Source: CAVSRC01 sp963750065
GTDB taxonomy: Bacteria > Pseudomonadota > Alphaproteobacteria > Rhizobiales > Kaistiaceae
NCBI GenBank assembly: GCA_963750065.1
Contig: CAVVPK010000042.1
Span: 1 to 64,000 of the forward strand
Length of the DNA: 64,000 nucleotides
Direction of reading: 5' to 3'
Shown: positions 1 through 8,497 of the stretch, one piece after another
Layout: each line of letters opens with the position of its first letter
Position numbering within the stretch: position 1 is the first letter of the stretch
The notes under the pieces: generated by a model
Seen by the model: the letters and a program-made list of their open reading frames with translations, nothing else
What the model was told of the DNA's origin: nothing
Database searches by the model: none
Made by a program: the position numbers and the translations under genes

Positions 1-193
1 CGTCGTCGGCTATGTCGTGCCCCGGCCGGGCGCTGCCCCGGACGCCCAGGCCCTGCTTGCCGCTCTCGGCCAGCGGCTGGCGCGCTTCAAGCTGCCGCGC
101 GAACTGCATTTCATCGACGAGCTGCCGCGCAACACCATGGGCAAGGTGCAGAAGAACCTTCTGGTGCAGCGCCACACCAGGGAGCCGACCTGA
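1..193 (+). CDS. Acyl-CoA synthetase / malonyl-CoA synthetase-like AMP-forming ligase, C-terminal end (partial)
   Basis: The reading frame is open from base 2 and stops at 191-193, giving about 63 residues of a protein that began before the window. The piece is the C-terminal lid domain of the ANL (acyl-CoA synthetase) superfamily. It has the RFKLPR stretch and then LPRNTMGKVQK, whose lysine is the conserved adenylation lysine (A10-type motif). The LPRNTMGKVQKNLL pattern is common in malonyl-CoA synthetases (MatB), but the substrate cannot be fixed from this end alone. It converges tail-to-tail with the aldehyde dehydrogenase gene, about 56 bp away. Confidence 0.8.
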   Translation, partial: VVGYVVPRPGAAPDAQALLAALGQRLARFKLPRELHFIDELPRNTMGKVQKNLLVQRHTREPT

Positions 194-249
194 CCGCCGG
201 GAGACGTCGGTCCGACGAGCCATGGCGCGGAGGCCGCGAACGGCCCCGG

Positions 250-1698
250 CTAGCGGGTCCGGATTAGCTTGTGGCGGATATATTTCGGCTCCAGATAGTC
301 CTTGATGCCCAGCGCCCCGCCTTCACGGCCAAAGCCGCTTTCCTTGATGCCGCCGAACGGCGCCTCGGCGGTCGCCAGCAGCACCTCGTTGACGCCGACC
401 ATGCCGCTCTCGAGCTGCTCGGCAGTGCGCTGGCCCCGCTCGGCATCGTTGGTGAAGACATAGGCCGCTAGCCCGAAGGGCAGGGAGTTAGCCCGCTGGA
501 TCACGTCCTCCTCGTCGGAGAAGGTGGTGATCGGTGCGATCGGGGCAAACGGCTCCTCGTTCATGATGCGCGCTTCGTCGCTGACATCGGCCAGCACCGT
601 CGGCTCGAGGAAATGGCCCTTGTTGAGGTGCGCCGGCCGGCCGCCGCCGGTAAGCAGATGCGCCCCGCGCTTGACTGCATCCGCGATCAGGTCGAGCGCG
701 CCGTCGAGCGCGCGGGCGCGGATCATCGGCCCCATGGCGACGCCGTCCTTGAGGCCATCGCCGACGACGATTGATCTGGCCGTCTCGGCGAAGCTGCGCT
801 CGAACGGCTCCTTCAGGCTGGCATGGACATAGAAGCGCGACGGCGAGATGCACACCTGGCCGGTATTGCGGAACTTGGCGCCGGCCAGCGCCTTTGCGGC
901 GGCCACGGGATCGGCATCGCGGTGGATGATCGCCGGCGCGTGGCCGCCGAGTTCCATCGTCACGCGCTTCACCCCGGCCGCGGCTTGTATCAGCACCTGC
1001 TTGCCGACCGGTACCGAACCGGTGAGCGAAACCTTGCGGATGATCGGCGAGGCGATGAGATAGTCGGCAATCTTCGACGAAGGGCCGGTGATGACGGTAA
1101 TGGCACCGGGCGGCGTTCCCGCATCGATCAGCGCCTCGGCAATGGCGAACAGCGGTCCGGGCACCTCGGAAGCCGGGCGCGCCACGATGGAGCAGCCTGC
1201 GGCGAGCGCCGCGGCGATCTTGCGTGCCGGCAACAGCGCCGGAAAGTTCCACGCCGACAGCGACAGGCAGACGCCGATCGGCTGATAGATGACCGACATA
1301 CGCTGTTCGGGCGTCCGCCCCGGAATGGTCTGGCCGTAGACCCGCTTGGCCTCTTCTGCGTACCACTCGAACTGGTCGGCGGCGGCCTGAGTCTCGCCGC
1401 GCGATTCGGCCAGCGGCTTGCCGGTCTCAACGCTAATGTTGTGGGCGATCGCCTCGACCCGCTCGCGTATCAGGTCGGCGGCGCGGCGCAGGATCTTCGC
1501 CCGCTCCCAGGCCGGCACGTCGCGCCAGGTGGCCAGACCGCGTGCGGCGCTGGCCAGCACCAGGTCGGCATCGGCGGAACTCCCCGAGGCAATCTCGCCA
1601 AGCACACCCTCACTGACCGGCGAGTATACCGGCATGGTCGCGCCCGATATCGCGGCCTGCCAGGTGTGGTCGACAAGAATGCTGCGCACACCGTTCAT
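250..1698 (-). CDS. NAD(P)-dependent aldehyde dehydrogenase
   Basis: A full-length (482 aa) ALDH-superfamily enzyme that oxidises an aldehyde to the carboxylate in the cytoplasm. Visible motifs: the WNFP oxyanion asparagine (N151), the general-base glutamate in MELGG (E249) and the nucleophile in NTGQVC (C283), all at the usual spacing. Length and motifs resemble succinate-semialdehyde or glycolaldehyde dehydrogenases, but the substrate is not settled. It is the last gene of the minus-strand catabolic operon. Its 5' end lies inside a 311-bp direct repeat whose second copy (4541-4851) carries a truncated copy of the same start, so it was once directly downstream of the IolD-like gene. Confidence 0.93.
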   Translation of the reverse strand: MNGVRSILVDHTWQAAISGATMPVYSPVSEGVLGEIASGSSADADLVLASAARGLATWRDVPAWERAKILRRAADLIRERVEAIAHNISVETGKPLAESRGETQAAADQFEWYAEEAKRVYGQTIPGRTPEQRMSVIYQPIGVCLSLSAWNFPALLPARKIAAALAAGCSIVARPASEVPGPLFAIAEALIDAGTPPGAITVITGPSSKIADYLIASPIIRKVSLTGSVPVGKQVLIQAAAGVKRVTMELGGHAPAIIHRDADPVAAAKALAGAKFRNTGQVCISPSRFYVHASLKEPFERSFAETARSIVVGDGLKDGVAMGPMIRARALDGALDLIADAVKRGAHLLTGGGRPAHLNKGHFLEPTVLADVSDEARIMNEEPFAPIAPITTFSDEEDVIQRANSLPFGLAAYVFTNDAERGQRTAEQLESGMVGVNEVLLATAEAPFGGIKESGFGREGGALGIKDYLEPKYIRHKLIRTR

Positions 1699-1877
1699 TG
1701 TATTCAGCTCCGCTTGTCAGATGGCTATCCTGGCGTAGCGCGCCTCGACGTCGCTGACCCAGTTGCCGACGTTCCACGAGCCATAGACCCCCAGCCCACC
1801 AACCGGATCGCTGCCGCCATAGACAGGGACGTGAATGACGGCGAAGCCGTCGTGAGCGTGGGCCTCCGCTAGCGCCG
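1567..1877. repeat. 311-bp direct repeat, copy 1
   Basis: Aligns without gaps to 4541-4851 at a constant offset of 2974 bp. I count 8 mismatches, about 97% identity. It contains the first 44 codons of the intact aldehyde dehydrogenase and the last 53 codons of the IolD-like gene (remnant), both on the minus strand. The repeats flank the transketolase/isomerase cassette. Confidence 0.95.
1717..1877 (-). pseudogene. 3' remnant of the IolD-like ThDP enzyme gene (duplicate)
   Basis: These bases encode, on the minus strand, the last ~53 codons (ending in RYARIAI and a stop at 1717-1719) of the intact ThDP-enzyme gene at 4691-6601. They carry only a few synonymous or single-base differences. Homology ends abruptly at 1877, next to the stop of the isomerase gene at 1883, so this is a truncated stub with no start. 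Confidence 0.9.
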
Positions 1878-1882
1878 TCAGT

Positions 1883-2524
1883 TCATGTCGCGACGGACGC
1901 CCACCTCTTGTTCAGGACCGCCGCCACTGCGGGGTCGAGCGGGGCTCCAGCAAGCAGGATATCCCCGACGCCTGGAAAGTTGATCGCCGGCATCAGAGCG
2001 TCAGCCGGGAGCGCATCTATAAGTGCCCCCAATTCGCGATGAGTCGCTTCCGACACGGCGCCGAGCAATTGGCGCGATTGTGCCTGCGATTGCTGGCGGT
2101 GCGGCGGATAGCCGCCGCCGCTCGGCTGGGCGAAGAACTGGTCGAAGATCAGGCTGAGGTTCCGGTCGGCGGCCCAGCCGTAGCCGTAGTTGAGCGCAAG
2201 GCTGATGCAGTTGCCGTCATTGATCTGCGAGAACAGGAAGGCATCAAGCGGGTTCTGGATCAGCCCGCAGACGACGCCCGGGTATTGCATGGCGGCGTTG
2301 AGGAAGCCGATGCCGGTACCGCAGCCGCCGACCACCAGGTCCACGCGACCGGTGCCGAGCAGCAGGCCGGCAATGAGGCCGGTGTGGATGTAGGTCAGCT
2401 CAGGCGCTTCGCCGCCCTTCTTCATACCGCAGTTGACGATCTCGTGGCCGCGGCCGTCGAGCGCGCTGATTATGTCGGCGTTGCGATTGCCGGCGCTGGT
2501 TTCGTTGATGACTGCAATCCGCAT
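1883..2524 (-). CDS. RpiB/LacA/LacB-family sugar-phosphate isomerase
   Basis: 213 aa. Members of this family interconvert aldose and ketose phosphates (ribose 5-P, galactose 6-P, erythrulose 4-P and others). The active-site block GGCGTGIG is present, with the catalytic cysteine at C68 followed by GTGIG (69-73), as is the NDGN segment near residue 102. The protein is about 60 residues longer than E. coli RpiB, with a C-terminal tail of unknown role, as in the larger RpiB-like isomerases of polyol pathways. It follows the transketolase C subunit by 17 bp with a good ribosome site (GGGAGG). The context with a split transketolase suggests a tetrose or pentose phosphate route; the exact substrate is inference. 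Confidence 0.85.
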   Translation of the reverse strand: MRIAVINETSAGNRNADIISALDGRGHEIVNCGMKKGGEAPELTYIHTGLIAGLLLGTGRVDLVVGGCGTGIGFLNAAMQYPGVVCGLIQNPLDAFLFSQINDGNCISLALNYGYGWAADRNLSLIFDQFFAQPSGGGYPPHRQQSQAQSRQLLGAVSEATHRELGALIDALPADALMPAINFPGVGDILLAGAPLDPAVAAVLNKRWASVAT

Positions 2525-2541
2525 GGCGGGCCTCCCGGCGT

Positions 2542-3501
2542 TCAGTTGCGCGGTCCCTTGCGAGACAGCAGTTCTTCGGCGTGGCGCACGACGCCATCGA
2601 CGTCCATGCCGAAACTGGCGAAGATCTGGTCGTCGTCGCCCAATTCCATGAAGGTGTCGGGGAAGCCGAGCCGCTTGACGGGACAGAGCGCGCCGTGATC
2701 GGCGAGTGCCTCGCAGACCGCCCCGCCGAGCCCGCCGATCACAGAGTGGTTCTCGATCGTCAGGATCGCCCCGCAGTCGCGCGCCGCCTCGACGATCGCC
2801 CCGTTATCGAAAGGCTTGATCGTGCCGTAGTGGAGCAGCCGCGCTCCGATGCCGCGGGCGGCAAGCTTCTCCGCCGCGGCCAGCGCCACCGGCGTCATCA
2901 TGCCCTCCGAGCAGATGGCGATGTCGCCGCCCTCGGACAGCTTCGCCGCCTTGCCGATCGTCGGTACCCATGACGGATCGAAGATCACCGGCACTTCGCA
3001 GCGCACCGTGCGCAGATAGACCGGGCCTTCGATCGTCATGGCGAGGTCGGTCATCGCCATCGTCTCGACCGCATCGGCCGGGCATAGCACCGTCATGTTC
3101 GGCATCGCCCGCATGATCGCCAGGTCCTCGACCGATGAATGCGTTGCACCGGCCCGACCGGTCGGCAAGCCGCCATAGGTGGCGTTCAGCTTCACGGGCA
3201 GGTTGGCGTGGGCGACCGAGACGCGCACCTGGTCGAGGGCACGTTTTGCCAGGAATACGGCAAAGGTCGACACCCAGGGCGTGAACCCGCACAAGGCCAT
3301 TCCGGCGGCGGCGCCCACCATATTGGCCTCGGCGATCCCCATTTCGTAGAAGCGATCGGGATAGGCCTTCTTGAAGTGAATCGTCTGTGTCGAAGCGCTG
3401 ACGTCGGCGTCGAACACCACCATCTTCGGATAGGTGTCGGCGAGGTCTACAAGCGCCTGTCCGAAGGCGTTGCGATGGGCGATCCTGTCCCCCTTGTTCA
3501 T
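2542..3501 (-). CDS. Transketolase, C-terminal subunit
   Basis: 319 aa from the ATG at 3499-3501; longer upstream reading is ignored because this ATG overlaps the stop of the N-subunit gene (ATGA). It supplies the pyrimidine-binding and C-terminal domains of a two-polypeptide transketolase. The catalytic glutamate that activates thiamine diphosphate lies in GIAEAN (E58). It transfers two-carbon ketol units together with the N-terminal subunit. Split transketolases are common in archaea and in many bacterial polyol or sugar catabolic operons, where they serve a pathway-specific role beside the housekeeping enzyme. Confidence 0.92.
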   Translation of the reverse strand: MNKGDRIAHRNAFGQALVDLADTYPKMVVFDADVSASTQTIHFKKAYPDRFYEMGIAEANMVGAAAGMALCGFTPWVSTFAVFLAKRALDQVRVSVAHANLPVKLNATYGGLPTGRAGATHSSVEDLAIMRAMPNMTVLCPADAVETMAMTDLAMTIEGPVYLRTVRCEVPVIFDPSWVPTIGKAAKLSEGGDIAICSEGMMTPVALAAAEKLAARGIGARLLHYGTIKPFDNGAIVEAARDCGAILTIENHSVIGGLGGAVCEALADHGALCPVKRLGFPDTFMELGDDDQIFASFGMDVDGVVRHAEELLSRKGPRN

Positions 3502-4334
3502 GCGTCGATCTCCTTCATCGCCAGTTCGAATTCCTTGTCGTTCGGTGCCTTGCCGTGCCACTCGTACCGGCCTTCCATGAAGGACACGCCCTTGCCCTTG
3601 ACGGTCCGGGCGACAACCATCACGGGGCCGTCATCGGACAGCGTTCGCGCCTGCTCCAGCGCCTCGACCAGTGGCCCCATGGCGTGCCCGTCGACATCGA
3701 TCACCGTCCAGCCGAACGCCCGCCATTTGTCGACGATCGGCTCGAGCGACACCGCTTCGTGAGTAGCCGAAGCAAGCTGCACGCCGTTCATGTCGAGAAC
3801 GCCGACAAGGCCGCGCACCTTCTTGGCGCCGGCGTAGAGAGCCGCCTCCCAGACCTGGCCCTCCTGGCACTCGCCATCGCCGATCAGAACGAAAGTATGC
3901 ACGCCGGCCATCGCCGGCTCGGCCGCAGCAGCCAGCTGGATGCCGATCCCGCAGGACAACCCCTGGCCGAGCGATCCGGACGACATATCGACGCCAGGCG
4001 TCTTGTGCATGTCGGGATGGCCCTGAAGAATGCTTCCAAGGGAATCGAACGTGTCGAGGACCGCGAGCGGGAAATAGCCGCGCAGCGCCAGGGTCGAATA
4101 GTAGCCGGGCGTGGCGTGGCCCTTGGACAGGATGAAGCGGTCGCGATCGGTCCGCCGGTTGGCGATATCGCGGTTACGCATGACCCGGAAGAACAGCGCC
4201 GTCAGGATATCGGTCTCCGACAGCGAGCCGCCGGTGTGGCCCATGCCGGCGTGATGGTTCGTCTCAAGGATGAGGCGACGGATCGTTTTCGCCTTCGCCT
4301 CCAACTCCGGTATGGTCGGCACAGGATCGGACAT
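3498..4334 (-). CDS. Transketolase, N-terminal (thiamine-diphosphate-binding) subunit
   Basis: 278 aa carrying the PP domain of a split transketolase. The diphosphate-binding motif starts at GDGE (152-155) and closes with the asparagine at about N183. The early HHAGMGHTGG segment and SKGHATPGYY are the usual transketolase signatures. The stop overlaps the start of the C-terminal subunit by 4 bp, so the two are translationally coupled. Upstream (4370-4535) lies only a gene stub, so the native promoter of this cassette was probably left behind when it moved here; transcription may now come from the IclR-side operon promoter. Confidence 0.93.
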   Translation of the reverse strand: MSDPVPTIPELEAKAKTIRRLILETNHHAGMGHTGGSLSETDILTALFFRVMRNRDIANRRTDRDRFILSKGHATPGYYSTLALRGYFPLAVLDTFDSLGSILQGHPDMHKTPGVDMSSGSLGQGLSCGIGIQLAAAAEPAMAGVHTFVLIGDGECQEGQVWEAALYAGAKKVRGLVGVLDMNGVQLASATHEAVSLEPIVDKWRAFGWTVIDVDGHAMGPLVEALEQARTLSDDGPVMVVARTVKGKGVSFMEGRYEWHGKAPNDKEFELAMKEIDA

Positions 4335-4369
4335 CAGCTTTCCTCACAAAACCTGCTCAAGCGGGCTCA

Positions 4370-4537
4370 TCAACCGCAAGTCAGCGTGCCATCCCACGTG
4401 CTGACTTTCTTCTTGGCGTCCACCCCGGAGAACCAGACCGGGGTCGCCAACTTGGTTTCGGTGAAAGAAGCGGCGCCATCCTTGCCGAGGCCTGAGACAA
4501 GGAACCTGCGGGCCTTCACCGCGTGCTCTTACGCGCG
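4370..4537 (-). pseudogene. 3' stub of a probable sugar ABC substrate-binding protein gene
   Basis: On the minus strand an open frame of about 54 codons ends with ...STWDGTLTCG and a stop at 4370-4372. An in-frame TAA cuts it off immediately beside the 311-bp repeat. The composition (VWFSGVDAKKK, ending in WDG-x4-CG) looks like the C-terminus of a periplasmic sugar-binding protein. That family call is inference from a short piece. It is the donor-side edge of the transketolase cassette. Confidence 0.45.
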
Positions 4538-4540
4538 AGC

Positions 4541-4672
4541 GGCATCGGCGGAACTGCCCGGGGCAACCTCGCCAAGCACACCCTCACTGACCGGCGAGTA
4601 TACCGGCATGGTCGCGCCCAATATCGCGGCCTGCCAGGTGTGGTCGACAAGAGTGCTGCGCACACCGTTCAT
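4541..4672 (-). pseudogene. 5' stub of the aldehyde dehydrogenase gene (duplicate)
   Basis: Starts with an ATG at 4670-4672 in the same position relative to the ThDP-enzyme stop as the intact gene. It reads about 44 codons nearly identical to the intact dehydrogenase N-terminus (MNGVRS...). It then runs into unrelated sequence at about 4540, so it is non-functional. Confidence 0.88.
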
Positions 4673-4851
4673 TGTATTCAGCTCCGCTTGTCAGATGGCG
4701 ATCCTGGCGTAGCGCGCCTCGACGTCGCTGACCCAGTTGCCGACGTTCCACGAGCCATAGACTCCCAGCCCACCAACCGGATCGCTGCCGCCATAGACAG
4801 GGACGTGAATGACGGCGAAGCCGTCGTGAGCGTGGGCCTCCGCCAGCGCCG
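4541..4851. repeat. 311-bp direct repeat, copy 2
   Basis: Second copy of the repeat at 1567-1877. Here the end of the IolD-like gene is intact, while the aldehyde dehydrogenase start is the truncated partner. No indels relative to copy 1. Confidence 0.95.
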
Positions 4852-6601
4852 CGCGGAACTCATCCGCCGTGTCACCACCTGAAAGCGCGAGGATGCCGGG
4901 GAAGGAACTTGCCATGCGCACGTAGTCGACCGCGACGGAATCGCTGGTGCGGAACTCGACCCCGTATTGCGCATGCTGCAAGCCGGAGATCGCGGCCATG
5001 CGGCGATTGTCGAAGATGATCAGCATGGCGCGCAGCCGATGTTCGACGGCGTCGAGCAGGATCTGCGGGTTCATCATGAACGAGCCGTCGCCGGAAAACG
5101 CGATCGGATAGACCGGCGCGTCGGCAATCGCCGCCGCCATCAACGCGCTTACGGCATAGCCCATATAGGAGGCGCCGGTCTCGGTGAAGGTGGCGAACGG
5201 GCGATCGTCGACCGCGATCTGGAAGCCGTTCGCCTGTACGTCGCCGGCATCGAAGAGCTTCACCGCGCCGATCCCGTCAGCGAAATCGATTGCGGCGCGA
5301 ACCGCCTGCGGCTGGGTCATGACGCGCCGCTGCCAGGTCTGGTCGATCGGCGGCTCGGCCGAAAGCCGCGATTTCAGGAAGCCCGCCCACTCCTGCTTGC
5401 GCGCGGCGCACGCGGCGAGCCACGCCTGGCGGCCGCCGTCGTCCTTGCCGGTCCACGGTTCGAGCGCCGCCAGTAGCCGGTCGAGACTGGCGCCGATGTC
5501 ACCGGCCAGCGTCAGCGTATTGGCGTAATGGGTGAGGTCGTCGATGTCGCCGTTGAGGTTGATGACCTCGCTCGCCTTCGGATAGCCGATGCCCGAGCAA
5601 TCGGACTGGCAGACGGCGCGCGTCCCGATGGCAATCAGCAGGCCGGCCTCGCTCATGGCGTAGTTGCCGCTAATCGAGCCTTTCGATCCGCCGACATGCA
5701 TGTTGAGCGGATGGCCGTCGGGCAGAACGCCGAGCGAGCCCGGCGAGAGCACCACGGCGGCATTGATCCGTTCTGCGAGCGCGCGGATGGGCTCGGCAAA
5801 GCGGCGGCCGCCGCCGCCAACCTTGATGACAATGCGCTCATGCGCACCGATGCACTCTGCCGCCCGCTCGAAAATCGCCGGCTCCGCCGCCGCCACCGGC
5901 GGAATATCCAGCGCCTGCGGCAAGGCGGTGAGATTGACCGTCACCATCGCCGGCTGGGTGTTGATCGGCATCAGCATGAAGAAGGGGCCGGCCTTGTAAG
6001 GATGGCGCACCGTCGCCGCCCCCCGGCGCAGCGCTTCGCGGATCAATTCCGGCGTATGCAGCACGTGGCTGCGCCCCATCACCGCCGTCAGCCGGCCGAA
6101 GGCGCCCTGCTCGGGCTTCGGCACCTGCTGCATGTTGTAGCCTTCGCGGTGCGTCGTCTCGTCGCCGTAGATGTGGTAGACGCCGACGCCGTTCGAGGCC
6201 GCGGCCAGCGAGCCGGCGAAGGCCTGCAACGCACCCGGCCCAATGGAGGTCACCACCGCGGCCACCTCGCCATATTGCCAGGAGAGCTGGGTGGCGGCGT
6301 GCGCCATGGCGATCTCGTTGCGGAACTGCCAGATGCGGGTGACGCCGGCCGCCTCGTAGACGCGCAGCACCTCGGCCAGAGCGGTGTTGCCGTGGCCGAA
6401 GATCGCCAGGTATTTGCGCACCCCCTGCCTCAGCAGGCCGAGGACGATCGCCTCGACCAGCGGCACGGTAACGATGGCTGGAAGCGCCCCGCCGCCAAGC
6501 GCCGCGTCGAGCCCACCCGCCTTGGCAATCGCCGCCGCACGGGCTTCGGGACTGTCGGCAATCGGATCGGCGGCAGCCGGTTCTGTACGATCGGAATTCA
6601 T
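4691..6601 (-). CDS. IolD-like thiamine-diphosphate-dependent hydrolase/lyase (acetolactate-synthase superfamily)
   Basis: 636 aa, the length of 3D-(3,5/4)-trihydroxycyclohexane-1,2-dione hydrolase (IolD), with the same order of ThDP Pyr, central and PP domains. The activating glutamate is in FRNEIAMAH (E96), SIGPGA follows, and the cofactor motif GDGSFMMN lies in the last third. The N-terminal ~40 residues are low-complexity. Similarity to authentic IolD is only moderate by eye and no other iol genes are adjacent, so the substrate may be another cyclic or keto-sugar dione. It overlaps the upstream Gfo/Idh gene by 4 bp (ATGA) and originally sat directly before the aldehyde dehydrogenase. Confidence 0.8.
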   Translation of the reverse strand: MNSDRTEPAAADPIADSPEARAAAIAKAGGLDAALGGGALPAIVTVPLVEAIVLGLLRQGVRKYLAIFGHGNTALAEVLRVYEAAGVTRIWQFRNEIAMAHAATQLSWQYGEVAAVVTSIGPGALQAFAGSLAAASNGVGVYHIYGDETTHREGYNMQQVPKPEQGAFGRLTAVMGRSHVLHTPELIREALRRGAATVRHPYKAGPFFMLMPINTQPAMVTVNLTALPQALDIPPVAAAEPAIFERAAECIGAHERIVIKVGGGGRRFAEPIRALAERINAAVVLSPGSLGVLPDGHPLNMHVGGSKGSISGNYAMSEAGLLIAIGTRAVCQSDCSGIGYPKASEVINLNGDIDDLTHYANTLTLAGDIGASLDRLLAALEPWTGKDDGGRQAWLAACAARKQEWAGFLKSRLSAEPPIDQTWQRRVMTQPQAVRAAIDFADGIGAVKLFDAGDVQANGFQIAVDDRPFATFTETGASYMGYAVSALMAAAIADAPVYPIAFSGDGSFMMNPQILLDAVEHRLRAMLIIFDNRRMAAISGLQHAQYGVEFRTSDSVAVDYVRMASSFPGILALSGGDTADEFRAALAEAHAHDGFAVIHVPVYGGSDPVGGLGVYGSWNVGNWVSDVEARYARIAI

Positions 6602-7719
6602 GCGCTTTCCCGCAGACGCTTTTCTTGGGCGGCATCCACCTCGTCGACCCGCACGGCGCGGCCAAGCGCGGCCGAAAGCTGCGCGGCGAGCGTGAAGCGC
6701 AGGATGTCGCGCCCCTCCTCGCCGGTCAGCCGCGGCTGGGTGCCGGAGCGCAGTGCGGCAATGAAGTGGCGCGTCGAATGAATGAAGCTTGCCTGCCAGC
6801 CGAGATCGGCATCGGCAAAGGCGAAGCCTTCGCTTTTTCCGCCGGCATGGAGCATCACCGGCGGCTGGTCGCTAATGCGCCCGTGGCCGCGATTGATGGT
6901 GATGACGCCCGCCGTTCCGGTGATCTCCACCCGGTCGTCCTGCGCGTAATGCTCGGTCACGATATCGAGCTCGGGCGAATAGACGATCTCAAGATTGCCA
7001 TAGCGGTTGCCGGGGAACTTCCACGAGATGATCGCCGGCGCGTCGAAGAACATGCCGTTCGCCCGCTCGGTCGTGCCGATCCAGGCATGCACCTCGTCGG
7101 CCAGGCCCATGAAGTGCCAGGCGGTGGCGAACTTGTGGTGCCCGTCGTCGAAGGCCAGTGGCCCGCCGCCATTCTGCGTCATATCCTGCCGCCAGGCATC
7201 CGCCGAAACCGGCACGTCCCAGGCGGTTGCGCTGCGGCCGGGATTGCTCTTGATGCGGATCGTCTTGAGGTCGCCGATGGCGCCGGCTTCGACCAGTTCC
7301 TTCGCCTTCGCGATCGGCGGATAGAAAATGAAGTTCTCGAAAACGCGAAAAGTCACGCCGGTCGCCTTCGCGCGCTCGATCAGCCGCGTGGCATCGGCCA
7401 CCCGAATGGTCATCGGCTTCTGCAGTGAGACATGCTTGCCGGCATCCATGGCGGCAAGCGCCGCTTCGGCATGGAGATGGTGGGGCAACAGAATCTCGAC
7501 CGCATCGACCTTCGGATCGTCGAGCAGCGCACGGTAATCGGAATAGATGCGCGCCTGGCCGAAGCCCCAGCGCCGCGCCCGCTCTTGGGCGAGATCGGCG
7601 TTGACATCGGCGATGGCGACGATCGAGGCGTCAGGATTGGCCGCGTATTCGAGGGCATGCAGATCGGAGATGCGGCCGGCGCCGATGAAGCCGACGCGAA
7701 CGTGATCGAGTGTCGTCAT
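6598..7719 (-). CDS. Gfo/Idh/MocA-family NAD(P)-dependent oxidoreductase
   Basis: 373 aa. The N-terminal Rossmann fold carries GAGRIS (13-18) and an acidic ADVN end to the second strand (NAD preference). The family lysine-proline pair appears in LQKPM (K101-P102), where EKP is usual. The C-terminal part contains the GGGPLAFDDGHHK segment with the active-site aspartate/histidine region. Such enzymes oxidise or reduce sugars, inositols or their keto forms. Partnership with an IolD-like enzyme suggests a cyclitol- or sugar-type substrate (inference). It is coupled by ATGA to the ThDP gene and follows the IclR gene by 5 bp. Confidence 0.9.
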   Translation of the reverse strand: MTTLDHVRVGFIGAGRISDLHALEYAANPDASIVAIADVNADLAQERARRWGFGQARIYSDYRALLDDPKVDAVEILLPHHLHAEAALAAMDAGKHVSLQKPMTIRVADATRLIERAKATGVTFRVFENFIFYPPIAKAKELVEAGAIGDLKTIRIKSNPGRSATAWDVPVSADAWRQDMTQNGGGPLAFDDGHHKFATAWHFMGLADEVHAWIGTTERANGMFFDAPAIISWKFPGNRYGNLEIVYSPELDIVTEHYAQDDRVEITGTAGVITINRGHGRISDQPPVMLHAGGKSEGFAFADADLGWQASFIHSTRHFIAALRSGTQPRLTGEEGRDILRFTLAAQLSAALGRAVRVDEVDAAQEKRLRESA

Positions 7720-7724
7720 GGCGT

Positions 7725-8459
7725 TCAGGCTGCCTCGGCTACAGGGAGTTCGTTGGATCGGTCGCGTACCAGACGCCCCATATCGCCGAGGCGATCGAGA
7801 TCGATACGTGCCGTAGGACCCGACAGGCCGACCGCGGCCACCATGCGTCCGCCAGCATCGCGCACCGGCGCCGCCACGCAGCGCACGCCCGGACTGAACT
7901 CCTCGTCATCGATGGCGTAGCCTTGGCCGCGCGCCACCGCCAGCTCAGCCGCCAGCCTGTCCTGATCGACGATCGTGCTTGCCGTGTAGCGCGCCAGCGC
8001 CCCGGCCGCTGCGGTCGGCAGGAAGGCGAGGAACGCCTTGCCCAGCGCCGTGCAGTGGAGCGGCGCCAGAGCGCCCACCGGATGATCGACCCTCAGCGCG
8101 TGCGGCGAGGAGACCTTGTCGACATACCAGACCTTGTCGCCCACCAGCACCGCCATGTGGGCGCATTCGCCCGAAGCCTCGACCAGGCCTTCGAGCAGCG
8201 CGCGGGTCCGCTCGCGCAACGCGATCACCCCCTCCAGCTGGCGGCCGTCATCGCCGCGCATCTTGCCGCCAAGCGCATAGCGGCGGTCGTCGGCCCGGTC
8301 GGCGTAGCCAGCCTCGGCCAGCGTCTTGAGCAGGCGCGAGGCGTTGGCCTTGTCGATGTCGAATCGTTGCGCAACTTCCGATGTGCGCACCGGCTCTCCG
8401 CGCTCGGCCATGAAATCGAGCACGGCCAAGCCGCGCTGCAAGCTTTGCACTACGCGCAA
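7725..8459 (-). CDS. IclR-family transcriptional regulator
   Basis: An N-terminal winged helix (SLQRGLAVLDFM ... VAQRFDIDKANASRLLKTL) precedes the IclR effector domain (GKAFLAFLP, FSPGVRCVAAPV). I choose a TTG start at 8457-8459 because a strong ribosome site (GGAGGAGGG, complement of 8467-8475) lies 7 bases upstream. A longer frame from 8513 also begins with TTG but lacks such a site. It heads the minus-strand catabolic operon and diverges from the sugar importer at 8679. It probably controls both through repeats in the shared intergenic region. Confidence 0.9.
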   Translation of the reverse strand: MRVVQSLQRGLAVLDFMAERGEPVRTSEVAQRFDIDKANASRLLKTLAEAGYADRADDRRYALGGKMRGDDGRQLEGVIALRERTRALLEGLVEASGECAHMAVLVGDKVWYVDKVSSPHALRVDHPVGALAPLHCTALGKAFLAFLPTAAAGALARYTASTIVDQDRLAAELAVARGQGYAIDDEEFSPGVRCVAAPVRDAGGRMVAAVGLSGPTARIDLDRLGDMGRLVRDRSNELPVAEAA

Positions 8460-8497
8460 ATTCGTTCCCTCCTCCGGCCGGCCGCCTCTTTTCGTTT

